NCBI GenBank assembly: GCA_018240025.1
Contig: JAFEGM010000077.1
Location: 686-64,685 of the forward strand
Direction of reading: 5' to 3'
Source: Verrucomicrobiota bacterium
GTDB lineage: Bacteria; Verrucomicrobiota; Verrucomicrobiia; Chthoniobacterales; SZAS-18
Length of the DNA: 64,000 nt
Each line of letters starts with the position of its first letter. Position 1 is the first letter of the stretch. The notes under the pieces are model-generated. The model was given only the letters and a program-made list of their open reading frames with translations. It searched no databases and was not told the origin of the DNA. The translations under genes and the position numbers were made by a program. Positions 11,364-20,700 of the stretch are shown piece after piece.

Positions 11364-12137
11364 TCAGGCCATGGCTTTGTCGAATCGCGCGCCGACATCG
11401 GACCAGTTCACGACGTTCCACCAGGCCTTCAAATAGTCCCCGCGCCGATTCTGGTACGTCAGATAGTAGGCGTGCTCCCAAACGTCACACCCCAGGATCG
11501 GGACACCTTCCGCTCCGGAAATTGCCTTCCCCATGAGCGGGTTGTCCTGATTGGCGGTCGAGACGATCTCCAGCGACTTCCCAGCCACCACCAGCCAGGC
11601 CCAGCCCGAGCCGAAGCGCTTCAGACCGGCATCGGTGAAGGCCTCCTTCAACTTGGCGAAATCGCCGAACTTCCCCTTGATGGCGTCCGCCAGCTTGCCG
11701 CCGGGTTCCTTGGCGCCGCCGGGCTTCATCTGCTGCCAGAAGACGGTGTGATTGACCCAGCCGCCGGCGTTGTTGCGCACGGCGCCGCGGATCTTCTCGT
11801 CGAGCGCCCCCAGGTTGCGGATCAACTCCTCAGGCGTTTTCTTGCCCAAATCAGGATTGTCCTTGGCCAGGTTGTTGAGATTGGTCACGAAGGCCTGCTG
11901 ATGCTTCGTCCGATGGATGTCCATCGTGCGGGCGTCGATGTGCGGCTCCAGGGCATTGTCGGCATAACCCAGGGCCGGAAGGGTGAAGGGGCCGGTGGCC
12001 GGGGCTGCCGAGGCGGCGGGGGCAGCGGCCCCGTCACCCGGCCTTTGGGCCGAGGCCATTAGTGGCGACAGAAGGTAGGCGGCCGTGCCGAGGCCGAGGG
12101 ATTTCAAGAGATCGCGGCGGGCAATGGGATTGTTCAT
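11364..12137 (-). CDS. sodA: Exported superoxide dismutase, Mn-type
   Basis: Converts superoxide to hydrogen peroxide and oxygen. 257 residues. The N-terminus [18 protein letters not shown] with cleavage near MASA-Q looks like a twin-arginine signal, so the enzyme is probably exported folded. The ligands are all present: His75 ([10 protein letters not shown]), His130 (WVNHTVFW), Asp218 and His222 (DVWEHAYY). Gln197 in STANQDNPL and the GSGWAWLVV context favour manganese over iron, though a cambialistic enzyme cannot be excluded. It is transcribed divergently from the reductase at 12328. Confidence 0.93.
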   Translation of the reverse strand: MNNPIARRDLLKSLGLGTAAYLLSPLMASAQRPGDGAAAPAASAAPATGPFTLPALGYADNALEPHIDARTMDIHRTKHQQAFVTNLNNLAKDNPDLGKKTPEELIRNLGALDEKIRGAVRNNAGGWVNHTVFWQQMKPGGAKEPGGKLADAIKGKFGDFAKLKEAFTDAGLKRFGSGWAWLVVAGKSLEIVSTANQDNPLMGKAISGAEGVPILGCDVWEHAYYLTYQNRRGDYLKAWWNVVNWSDVGARFDKAMA

Positions 12138-12327
12138 CGTCTCAGTTCGTCATAATAGCGGTTGCGGATGTACCAGATTCTCTGCTATGGGAATCGTTTC
12201 ATTCCGTCACTTCCATGAGCCTCCGGCCAGAAAAATCGGCACTGCGCTATCCCTGCCAGCGACTGCCGATGGGCCGGAACTTCCCGTTCAGTAGCCACTC
12301 CCCCCTCCCGGCAGGCCTGCCTAATCC

Positions 12328-13515
12328 ATGATCGAGCGCGACTACCTCATCGTCGGCGGCGGCATCGCTGCCCTGAGCGCCTGTGAAGGCATCCGGCAGC
12401 ACGACAAAAAGGGCACCATCACGATGGTGGGGAACGAGTTGCATCCCCCCTACGAGCGCCCGGCTCTCTCCAAGCTCTTCCTGCAGAAGACGGCGCCCAA
12501 GGCGGAGGAGTTCTACCGCCAGTCGCTCGAGTGGTACAACAAGCAGAAGATCGACCTGCGGCTCGGGACGATTGTGACCCAGTTCAACATCGAGCGGCAC
12601 ATCGCGGTGCTGCAGAACGGGCAGACCATCCACTTCGAGAAGGCCATCCTCGCCACCGGCAGCCGGCCGCTCAAGCCGCAGGTCGCGGGCTTCGACCTCG
12701 GCAACATCATCTACCTGCGCTCGATGGCCGATGCCATGGCCCTGCGGGAAATGATGCCGCTGGAGGACGGCGTGATCATCATCGGCGGCGGTCTGCTCGC
12801 CACCGAGGTCGCCGCCTCGCTCTCGCTGAGCAAGAAGAAGGTCAGCATCCTCTCGCGCGACGCCAACCTCTGGCATTCCTTCGTCGACCCGGAGACGGCC
12901 GCGTGGATCACCAACTACTTCCGCTCCAAGGGCGTGAATCTGCACATGCGGGACGACGCCAGCGGCTTCGAAGGCAAGACGGTGGTGAAGAACATCCAGA
13001 CCAAGAACGGCGGCCGCCACACCGCTTCGCTCGTGGTCGTGGCCGTGGGCTCGGAGATGAATCTCGGGCTCGTGCGCAACACCCCGCTCTCGACCCCCAA
13101 GGGTTCGCCGGTCAACGAATTCCTCGAGACCGAGGAGAAGGGCATCTATTCGGTGGGCGACATCGCCCTCTTCCCCGACAAGATCTACGGCGGCGTCCGG
13201 CGCGAGACCCACTGGGAGCACGCCAAGCAGTCGGGCCTGGTGGCCGGCGGCAACATCACCGGCAAGAAGCGCACGAAGTACGAGTTCCTGCCGCATCACC
13301 AGACCAAAGTCTTCGACCTCGAACTCGATTTCGTGGGCGATTTCAACCTCCCGCCCGTCCGCGTGGTGGTCGACGGCGCCCGCGACAAGAAGAGCTTCCT
13401 GCTCAAGTACATGAGCGGCGAACGCCTCCGCGCCGCCGTGCTCTGCAATCGCAAGCCGGCCGACGTCGAAGCCGTCAAGAAGCAGATCCGGGCGGATTAT
13501 TCGACCGGCAAGTAG
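12328..13515 (+). CDS. FAD-dependent pyridine nucleotide-disulfide-type oxidoreductase
   Basis: 395 residues. The N-terminal FAD Rossmann motif is YLIVGGGIAAL. PYERPALSKLFL is the flavin-contacting helix of ferredoxin-reductase/AIF-type enzymes. AILATGSRPLKP and the second dinucleotide fold VIIIGGGLLATEVAASLSLS follow, then GIYSVGDIALF, the second FAD-binding motif with its aspartate. There is no redox-active CxxxxC pair, so it should pass electrons from NAD(P)H to a ferredoxin, rubredoxin or other acceptor. The substrate is not deducible. It is divergent from sodA across 190 bases in which I see no clear promoter. An oxidative-stress link is only a neighbourhood inference. Confidence 0.85.
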   Translation: MIERDYLIVGGGIAALSACEGIRQHDKKGTITMVGNELHPPYERPALSKLFLQKTAPKAEEFYRQSLEWYNKQKIDLRLGTIVTQFNIERHIAVLQNGQTIHFEKAILATGSRPLKPQVAGFDLGNIIYLRSMADAMALREMMPLEDGVIIIGGGLLATEVAASLSLSKKKVSILSRDANLWHSFVDPETAAWITNYFRSKGVNLHMRDDASGFEGKTVVKNIQTKNGGRHTASLVVVAVGSEMNLGLVRNTPLSTPKGSPVNEFLETEEKGIYSVGDIALFPDKIYGGVRRETHWEHAKQSGLVAGGNITGKKRTKYEFLPHHQTKVFDLELDFVGDFNLPPVRVVVDGARDKKSFLLKYMSGERLRAAVLCNRKPADVEAVKKQIRADYSTGK

Positions 13516-13528
13516 CCTGACGGCAAGG

Positions 13529-13660
13529 GACAAGCTTCAAGAGCCGAGACTCAAGGAAGCTCCAGAGCTTAAGGGCTAAGGAAAGCACGCCGCGGCGTGA
13601 TCCCTTGTCACTTGCTCCTTGGCCCTTCCTTGATTCTTGATTCTTGCGTCTTGAACCTTC
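13529..13660. repeat. Inverted-repeat element centred on CACGCCGCGGCGTG
   Basis: The left arm (about 13531-13585, words CTTCAAGAG, ACTCAAGGAAGC, CTTAAGGGCTAAGGA) pairs imperfectly with the right arm (13600-13658, CTTGGCCCTTCCTTGATTC, TTGATTCTTGCGTCTTGAAC). The perfect 14-bp palindrome at 13586-13599 lies at the centre. Transcribed, it would make a single hairpin of about 60 bp. It lies between the reductase stop and trmD, both on the plus strand, and nearly reaches the trmD start codon. Confidence 0.8.
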
Positions 13661-13666
13661 CACCCT

Positions 13667-14335
13667 GTGCGTCTCGACATCCTCACCCTCTTCCCTGCCA
13701 TCTGCGCCGGACCGTTGGGGGAGAGCATGATGAAGCGAGCGCGGGAGTCGGGGAAGGTGGACGTGCGCATTCACAACCTGCGCGACTGGGCCACGGACAA
13801 GCACCGGACGACCGACGACATGCCGTTCGGCGGCGGTCAGGGGATGGTCATGAAGCCGGAGCCGATCTTCGCGGCGGTGGAGGAATTGCGCACGCCGGAG
13901 GCCAGGGTGCTGCTGCTCACGCCGCAGGGTTCGGTGTTCAAGCAAGCCACCGCGCACCGGCTGGCCGCGGAGGCGCATCTGATCTTCATCTGCGGGCACT
14001 ACGAGGGGGTCGACCACCGGGTGGTCGAGGCCCTGGTCGATGAGGAAGTCAGCATCGGCGACTACGTCCTGACCAACGGCGCGCTGGCCGCCGCGGTGGT
14101 GGCCGATGCGGTCATCCGCCTGCTGCCCGGCGTGCTCGGCGACGACCGCTCGGCCGTGGAGGAGAGCTTCAGCCACGGCCTGCTGGAGGCGCCGCACTAC
14201 ACGCGTCCCGCCGAGTTTCGTGGCCAGCGGGTGCCCGACGTGCTCCTGGGGGGCAATCACGCCGCGATTGCCAAATGGCGGGCTGAGCAGGGAATGGCTC
14301 GCACGCGGCGGAATCGGCCTGATTTGCTGGGCTGA
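13667..14335 (+). CDS. trmD: tRNA (guanine-37-N1)-methyltransferase
   Basis: Uses S-adenosylmethionine to methylate G37 next to the anticodon, preventing +1 frameshifts. 222 residues from the GTG at 13667 (VRLDILTLFPAICAGPLGES). The SPOUT trefoil-knot signatures are clear: FGGGQGMVMKPEPIF, LIFICGHYEGVDHRV and SIGDYVLTNGALAAAVV. The C-terminus HYTRPAEFRGQRVPDVLLGG contains the active-site Arg/His region. trmD is commonly with rpsP, rimM and rplS; none is present here, so it has been separated. The stop lies one base before the next gene's ATG. Confidence 0.95.
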   Translation: MRLDILTLFPAICAGPLGESMMKRARESGKVDVRIHNLRDWATDKHRTTDDMPFGGGQGMVMKPEPIFAAVEELRTPEARVLLLTPQGSVFKQATAHRLAAEAHLIFICGHYEGVDHRVVEALVDEEVSIGDYVLTNGALAAAVVADAVIRLLPGVLGDDRSAVEESFSHGLLEAPHYTRPAEFRGQRVPDVLLGGNHAAIAKWRAEQGMARTRRNRPDLLG

Positions 14336-14336
14336 T

Positions 14337-15128
14337 ATGCGCGCCTTGACCGCCGCTCTGCTGTACCTCGTCCTCCTCCTCCCCGCCTCCGCCGCCCCGA
14401 CCACGCTCTTCGGGCAGGCCATCGCGCCGGGCCGGAAAATCACCATCAGTTTCCCGCTCTCCCCGGAGCACCAGCGCCTCGCGGCCGAAGGCGGTAATCC
14501 GGTCTGCACCACCGGCGTGCTGGTCATGCACGTTCCAGCCGGATTCGATCCGAAGAAGCCCCAGCGCGTGCTGATGTGCGTTTCGACCAGCGATTTCGAC
14601 CTGACCAGTCCGCAGCACATGCCGCTCTACCGCGACACCGCCCTCGCTGAAGGCTGGGTGGTGATGGCGACTGACGGCCCCGTGAAGGCCAAGAAGGACT
14701 CGACCCAATGGCGCCTGGCCTTCATCGCCGGCGCGCTCGACATGCTGCAGCGCCAATGGCCCGCCTCGAAAGCGTGGCCCGTCGCCTTCGCCGGCTACTC
14801 CGGCGGCGCCAAGCGCTGCGCGTATCTGCTGCCGATGCTGGCGCGCAGCGGGGTGAAATTCTGCGGCCTCTTCCTGACCGGGATCAATGACGACCGCTTG
14901 AGCGAGAGCTACGATACCTACGGCCGCCCTTCGAACATCACCTCGGTTCCCATCTTCATGAGCGGCGGGCGCGGCGACAAAATCGCGCCGCCCGAGGCGC
15001 ATCTGGCCGTGAAACGCTCGATGGAGAGAAAGGGGTTCAACGTGAAACTGGAACTCTTCGACGGCGGCCACGAAGTCCATCGCCCCCACGTGCGCGAGGC
15101 GTTGCGGTGGTTCGCAGGGAAAGGTTAG
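14337..15128 (+). CDS. Secreted alpha/beta-hydrolase fold protein
   Basis: 263 residues from the ATG at 14337, which directly follows the trmD stop and opens a signal peptide (MRALTAALLYLVLLLPASAA). The fold is suggested by GVLVMHVPAGFDPKKPQRVL, the nucleophile elbow FAGYSGGAKRCAY (Ser within GYSGG), an acid region near SGGRGDKIAPPEAHL and the late histidine in LFDGGHEVHRPHV. This is the layout of an esterase or lipoprotein-associated hydrolase. The substrate is unknown. It probably shares a transcript with trmD. Confidence 0.8.
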   Translation: MRALTAALLYLVLLLPASAAPTTLFGQAIAPGRKITISFPLSPEHQRLAAEGGNPVCTTGVLVMHVPAGFDPKKPQRVLMCVSTSDFDLTSPQHMPLYRDTALAEGWVVMATDGPVKAKKDSTQWRLAFIAGALDMLQRQWPASKAWPVAFAGYSGGAKRCAYLLPMLARSGVKFCGLFLTGINDDRLSESYDTYGRPSNITSVPIFMSGGRGDKIAPPEAHLAVKRSMERKGFNVKLELFDGGHEVHRPHVREALRWFAGKG

Positions 15129-15164
15129 TCGGAAGCGCGGAGCACCGGTCGGGTGCGGCGTCTG

Positions 15165-15490
15165 GGGGGGGCTCACGCGAAGGGGCGAAGTGGGCGAAGG
15201 CGCGAAGATGAGGAGAGGCAAGGATTTGCCGCGGTTCGGGCTTTTCTCTGGTCTCCCGTCTCCCGTCTCCGGTCTCCCGTCTCCCGTCTCCCGTCTCCCG
15301 CCTCCGGTCTCCGGTCTCCGGTCTCCAGTCTCCAGTCTCCGGCCTTCAGTCTCCAGTCTCCGCTCAGCCCTCACCGCCCTCCCACCTCGGCCCTCCTCCA
15401 TCCCCTTCGCGCCTTCGCCCCCTTCGCCCCTTCGCGTGAACCCTCCCCACGCCGCCACCACCCACGACACCCGCCACCACCCACGACACC
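15165..15490. repeat. Composite repeat before jetA: 48-bp inverted arms around a GTCTCC array
   Basis: The left arm (about 15170-15217, GGCTCACGCGAAGGGGCGAA, then GTGGGCGAAGGCGCGAAG) is almost the exact reverse complement of the right arm (15393-15443, CTTCGCGCCTTCGCCCCC, TTCGCCCCTTCGCGTGAACC). Between them is a polypyrimidine array (about 15245-15362) of some 16 seven-base units of GTCTCCC/GGTCTCC/AGTCTCC type. After the right arm comes a perfect 19-bp tandem duplication (15452-15489, CCGCCACCACCCACGACAC). The whole fills the 444-base gap 15129-15572, with no gene seen. Confidence 0.88.
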
Positions 15491-15572
15491 CGCCGCGGCC
15501 CCCGACCGCGCGATTTTCGCGACGCGCCCGGCAATTTGGGTATCGTCCCCGCCCCCGCTCCCTCATCGCTTC

Positions 15573-17048
15573 ATGGCCTTCGAATCCCTCGGCGAAAAAC
15601 TCGCGCCCCTGCTGCTGGGCGGATTCTTCCGGCCGCTCAGCCGGCCCACGGCGGCGGTGTACATCGACTGCGCGAACCAGATCCTCGCGGCGGCCGACGA
15701 CGGCGGGCAGGTGCCGCACGCGGAGGCCCGGCAGATCATCCGCGAGGTGCTCACGCACCATTCGGCGGTGCCGCTGGAGGCCGACGAAGGCGGCGAGTTG
15801 CGCGACTACAACCAGCGGGCGGTCCAGTTCTTCCACAAGCTGATCGAGGCGCATTGGCTGGAACCGCGGCGGGTCAGCCTCGACGAGCAGTTCGTCCTCA
15901 TCACCCCGGCATTGCGGCGGCTGCTGCGCCTGCTGCAGGAGGTCGCGGCCGACCACCCGGCGGAGTTGAAGGATTTCGCCGTCACCCTGCGTTCCCTCTG
16001 CAGCGAACTGCTCCGCCCGGCCGCGCTCGATCCGAACCAGCTCGGTCCGTCGGAAATGCGCCAGACCGTGCGCGATCTGCTCGACCGCGTGCAACGCGCC
16101 GAGGACCAGATGCACATGGTCGAGACGCTGATCATGCGGCAGGAAGCGGCCCAGCGCGCCAGCCTCACGCCGCAGGAGACGCTGCAGCGCTTCCTGGTCG
16201 ATTTCCACGCCGGCGAGCACATGCTCTGCTACGACGCCCTGCAGGAAGCCGGGCTGCTGCCGCGGCTGAATCGGGCCCGCAGCGTGGTACACGATGCGCT
16301 GCACGACCCGCTCACCCGCCAGCGTCTGGCCGAGGGGCTGACGAAGCATTACGAATACGATGAGTTCACCGCCTTCGGCGAGGCCGAGCGCTGGCTGGCC
16401 CGGCTGGAGCGCGGACTGGCGCTCATTCCCATCAAGCAGCGCCTGATCGACGGTCGCATGGCCGATTTCGCGCGTCTCTCGAATGCGCGGCATCGGTATC
16501 AGACCGAGATGCGCGGACGCCGGCCGGAACAGGTGAAGGCCTATCTCGAGTCCGCCGCCCAGTTGCACGCGGGTCGGACCTTCTCGCAGCTGGCCGATCT
16601 CCCCGGCATGCCGTTCCTGGCCGCCAAGGTGGAGATCCTGCACGGGACCGATGCGCTCTCGACCGGCCGCAAGCCGCGTCCGCCGGTCAGCCTCGATCTC
16701 GCGCCGCCGCCCAGCGACGCCGACAGCGAAGCGGCGCGCGAGGAAATCCGCCGGCGCAATCTCTCCGTGCTCACGCCCCAGCGCGCGGTCCGCTTCATCG
16801 AGCAGCACCTGCCCGTCAAGGGCGACCGCCTGACCACGGCCGATCTCCACCTTCGCGTGGAGGACGACTTCCTCGATCTGCTCGCCGTGCTGGCGTTCGA
16901 TCGCGGCCCTTCCCCGGTCACGCTGCGCAGCGTGCGCTGGCGGGTCCGCCCGGAACGCGCCGAACTCGGCCCGGATCCGGCCGCCATCCCGCGCGATCGC
17001 GAGGCCAGCCATCTCATCGAACGCTTCGCCGTCGAAAGACTTTCCTGA
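15573..17048 (+). CDS. jetA: Wadjet JetA-like / MksF-like kleisin subunit
   Basis: 491 residues. Start at ATG 15573 (MAFESLGEKLAPLLLGGFF); the frame is open for 140 more codons upstream, but that part translates the repeat array. The N-terminal half has the helical, winged-helix-like pattern of JetA/DUF5716 (RPTAAVYIDCANQILAAADD; YNQRAVQFFHKLIEAHWLEP). A long charged helical middle carries LLDRVQRAEDQMHMVETLI, and the C-terminal part resembles a second winged helix (LLAVLAFDRGPSPVTLRSVRW). In this family JetA is the kleisin that closes the SMC ring made by JetC. Assignment rests on gene order (A-B-C), size and the clear JetC partner. Confidence 0.83.
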   Translation: MAFESLGEKLAPLLLGGFFRPLSRPTAAVYIDCANQILAAADDGGQVPHAEARQIIREVLTHHSAVPLEADEGGELRDYNQRAVQFFHKLIEAHWLEPRRVSLDEQFVLITPALRRLLRLLQEVAADHPAELKDFAVTLRSLCSELLRPAALDPNQLGPSEMRQTVRDLLDRVQRAEDQMHMVETLIMRQEAAQRASLTPQETLQRFLVDFHAGEHMLCYDALQEAGLLPRLNRARSVVHDALHDPLTRQRLAEGLTKHYEYDEFTAFGEAERWLARLERGLALIPIKQRLIDGRMADFARLSNARHRYQTEMRGRRPEQVKAYLESAAQLHAGRTFSQLADLPGMPFLAAKVEILHGTDALSTGRKPRPPVSLDLAPPPSDADSEAAREEIRRRNLSVLTPQRAVRFIEQHLPVKGDRLTTADLHLRVEDDFLDLLAVLAFDRGPSPVTLRSVRWRVRPERAELGPDPAAIPRDREASHLIERFAVERLS

Positions 17049-17049
17049 C

Positions 17050-17706
17050 ATGCCCCTGCCCTGGCCCACCTTCACCACCTGGTCGCGCATCGCCGAAGGC
17101 GACCGCCTGGCTTTGTCTGACGTCCTCGCCGAACTGCTGGCCCACGGCGCGCTGCTCGGCGAGCAGGGGCGCGAGCGCGAGCTGTATCTCCTGGCGCGCG
17201 AGTATCAGGTCGAATTGACCGAGTACCTCGCGCCGCTGCATCTGCTGCTCGTCTCCGATCCCGACCGGCCCATTTTCTTCCTCCGCCCGATGCCGGCCGA
17301 TTGCGGCCTGACCGCGCGCTTCAACAAGGCCGAGACGCTGCTCTTGCTCACGCTTTGGCGGATGTATCACGACGCCCGCCTCGAGCTGGCCGCACCGGCC
17401 GTGCTGGTCACCGCCAACGACATCTGGCAGCGGCTCAAGGTCTACTTCGAGCACATCGAACCGCCCACCGCCGCGCACCTGCGCGAGATGTTGTCCAAAT
17501 TCCGTTTCCGGCGGCTCGTACGGGTGCAGTGGAACGAGGAGGCGGGCTACTTCGGCGACACGCAGGTCGAGATTCTGCCCACCCTCGCCCACACCATTCC
17601 CTTCCAGGATCTGACCGCCTGGGAGCAGCACACCGCCACCTTCCTGCCGCCCGCACCGGTCGCGGCGGAGGCCGGCGCCGAAACCGCCAAGGAGGCCCTG
17701 GCATGA
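17050..17706 (+). CDS. jetB: Wadjet JetB-like / MksE-like accessory subunit (DUF4194)
   Basis: 218 residues; the ATG is one base after the jetA stop. The family hallmarks are FNKAETLLLLTLWRMYHDAR, followed by DIWQRLKVYF and HLREMLSKFRFRRLVRVQWN, i.e. tandem winged helices as in MukE/MksE. JetB dimers bind the JetA kleisin in the SMC complex. The last 20 residues are Ala/Glu rich and encode the Shine-Dalgarno of jetC (AAGGAGG at 17689-17695). The final four bases overlap the jetC start (ATGA), indicating translational coupling. Confidence 0.87.
   Translation: MPLPWPTFTTWSRIAEGDRLALSDVLAELLAHGALLGEQGRERELYLLAREYQVELTEYLAPLHLLLVSDPDRPIFFLRPMPADCGLTARFNKAETLLLLTLWRMYHDARLELAAPAVLVTANDIWQRLKVYFEHIEPPTAAHLREMLSKFRFRRLVRVQWNEEAGYFGDTQVEILPTLAHTIPFQDLTAWEQHTATFLPPAPVAAEAGAETAKEALA
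17689..17695 (+). promoter_or_regulatory. Strong ribosome binding site for jetC
   Basis: AAGGAGG lies inside the jetB coding end, 7 bases before the jetC ATG at 17703. It fixes the jetC start even though the frame is open for 134 codons upstream. Confidence 0.85.
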
Positions 17707-20700
17707 GCCGACGCATCTCGCTCACGCGCATCATCGCGCTCAACTGGTACGGCTTCCGCCAGATCTTCGACGTCAGCGACAACATCCTGATGTCGGGCGC
17801 CTTCGGCACGGGCAAGTCGGCCCTGCTGGACTTGGTGCAATACGTCCTCCTCGGCGAGCATTGGCGCGCCAATCGCGCGGCCGCCGGCAACGCGCGCGGC
17901 CGCGATCTCGTTGGCTACTGCCTGGGCGACACGAACCAGACGCGCAACGGCCAGCGGCATTTCCTGCGCAGCAGCGGCGTCACGCTGGTCGGGCTGGAAT
18001 TCACCCGCGAGGCCGATTCCGCGAACGAGACGCCCAAGCGCGAGACCTGGGGCATCCGGCTCGAATACCGCAGTCCCGACGCAGCGCCGTCGCACACGTA
18101 TTTCTTCGTGCCGGACCGGCTCGAATACGGGGCCGTCGCGCCCGACGGCAAGCTGCTCTCCGACGACGAATTCCGCCGCTGGGTGCGGCGCGAGTTCGAC
18201 CCGGAGTGCATCTTCAGCCGGCAGCGCGATTACCTCGAGGAGATGGCCGCGCCGCGGCATCTGAACTTCGACGCCACAGCCTTCCAGCGGACTTTCCCGA
18301 AGGCCATCGCCTTCGAGCTGGAGGAGAACGTGGAGAAGTTCATCCGCGAGTTCATCCTCGAAGAGAGCCCGCTCGACGTCCGCGAGGTTCGCGCCGCGCT
18401 GCACGCCTACGACGAGACGCGGCGTCGGCTCGAAAAGCAGGAGGACGAGGCGGAGTTCCTGCGTCGCATCTGCCGCCAGCATCAGCGCAGCGAGGACGCG
18501 CGGCGCGATGCCGCCGTGCTGCGCCACATCGATCTCTCGCTGCGTCATCTCCAGGCCGAGGAGCGTCATGCCCGCCACGCCGCGGAGATCGAGCGCCTGG
18601 AAGCGGCCAACGCCGCGGAGGCCCAGGAATTGAGCCGCGCGCGGGCCGACGAGGCCGAGGTCGGACGGATGCTGGAAGACGTGCGCTTCCAGATTCAGAA
18701 GGATCCGCAGGACATCCAGCTCGACCAGCTCGAGCGTCAGCGCCGCGAGTTGCAGGCCCGCATCACGGCGCTGCGCGAGGCGCAGAAGTCGGTCGCCGAG
18801 CGCCTGGCCGCGCGGCTGCGCTGCTGGGAACAGTGGCTGCAGTCCGGCGCCAATCTGCCGCTGGAGGGCCTGGCCAAGGCGCTGACAGTCGACAAAAAGG
18901 TGCTCACCCACCTGCGCGAAGGCAAGGTGCCGGAGCGGCTCGAGGCCACGGTCGCGCTGGCCGAGCGTTTCAACGAATTGACCGTCGCCGCGCGGGAACT
19001 GCTCCGTCCGCTGGAAGATCGGCTGCGCGGGCTGGCGCATCTCCGCCAGCAGCTGGCGCAGGATCTCGAGCAGCTGGCCAAAGGCCGCGCGCCGGGCGCG
19101 TTTCCGGTCTTTCACGCCATCCGCCAGAAGCTGGGCGAGCGCGCGCAGCAGCTGGCGCGCTTGATCGAGGTGAATCCCGAGGCCGAGCGCTGGTGGCCGG
19201 CGCTGGAACTGTTCCTCGGCCGCAGCCGCTGGGTCATCGTGGTGGACGATGCGGCCGACTATCGCGAGGCGCTCGACATCCTGCGCAAGACGCCCTCGAA
19301 CTCCGACGGCGAGGCACTGCTGCATCCGTCCGAAGTGGCGGAGCTGCGCGGCAAATCGCAGCCAGGCTCGCTCTACTCCAAGGTCAGCGTGGCCCATCCG
19401 GTCGCGCGTCCCTACGTCGAGTATCTCCTCGGCGACGTCGTCTGCGTCGACAGCCTGCGCGAGCTCGAAGCCTCGGCCGCGCCGCGCGCCATCACGCCCG
19501 AAGGCATCTTCAAGCAGAAGCCGCTGCGCCGCCGCCTCAAGCCGTCGGGCAATGTGGCGCTGACGCTCGGGCGCGTGGGCCTGGAGCGCATGAAGGCCGC
19601 CAAGCTGCAGGAGCAGGAGGAGGCGAGGCTCGAATACGAGACGCTGGAGCGCCGCCTCGCCGACGTGCAGGCGTGGCTCGAGCGCGGCCGGCGTGACGGC
19701 CTCGCCGAGCCCGTGCGGGCCGAATCGGCCGGCGAGTTCGCCCGCCTGCCCGAGCTGGAGCGCGAACTCGGCACGCTGCGCGAGACGATCAACCTGCTCT
19801 CCACCCCCGAGCGCGAGGCGCGCCAGCGGCGCCTGGCCGAGCTGGAGGCCGACCGCGCCAACCTGCTGCGTCGCATCGGCGCACTGGCCGATGCGCACGT
19901 GAAGTTCGAACTGCCCGTGCGCCGCGAACGCGAGGCCATGGCGGCCGCCGACGAGGAACGGCAGGACGCCCTGCTCGAAACCGAGAAGAGCCGGCTCGAG
20001 TTGACGCGCCGCTTCGCGACCGTGACCGACGAGGAGCTGCAGCACCGTCGCGACGAGTTCCACCGCGATTATCCGAAGTGGCCGGAATGCTACGCCGCCA
20101 TCTCCTCGGCCGCCGTTCGCGCCAGCGCCACCGCCGCGGAGGCGCGCGAGAAGCGCAACACGGAGCGTCTGTTGCTCGCCACGGCCCGCGACGAAAAGGG
20201 CGATCTGCGCCATCCGGAGTATCAGGCCGATTTCAACGCCGACGACGAGGACAACGACGCCTGGTCCACGCGCCTGCAGGTCCTGGAGACGGTCGAGCTG
20301 GAGAAGTCGCGCGAACTGGCGGCCGATCGTCAGCGCGAGTGGGAGCGGCGGCTGGAGGAGAATGTCCTCAACGAACTCAACCGCCGCATCGCGACCGCGA
20401 CCGACACCATTCGCCTGCTCGACCGCTACCTCAGCCAGCCGGTCGGGCGCTTCCGCTACCGCATCAGCCAGCGCAAGGATCAGGCCGCGTACGGCGCCAT
20501 CTGGTCGCTGTTGCAGACCGGCCTGGAGGTGACCGACCCGCTCCTCGCCGCCATTCCCGACGAGGAGACGCAGCGCGCCAAGGAAGAGCTCATGCGCGCC
20601 ATCGACGCGCCCGACCACAGCGAGGACCGCGTGCGCCGCCTGCTCGATTACCGCTTCTACCATCGCTACGACATCGAGATGGTGCCGTCCGACAAGCCCG

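Noticed and set aside
15245-15362. CRISPR-like array
   Set aside because: The units are 7 bases with no unique spacers, so it is a microsatellite-type array, not CRISPR.
14169-17090. 973-codon open frame on the minus strand through trmD-jetA
   Set aside because: It is the antisense of high-GC genes with strong motifs on the plus strand and encodes His/Arg/Gly-rich sequence with no domain; a codon-bias shadow.
17547-20663. 1038-codon minus-strand frame under jetC
   Set aside because: The plus strand carries Walker A, LSGGES and Walker B in register; the antisense has none and lacks a start context.
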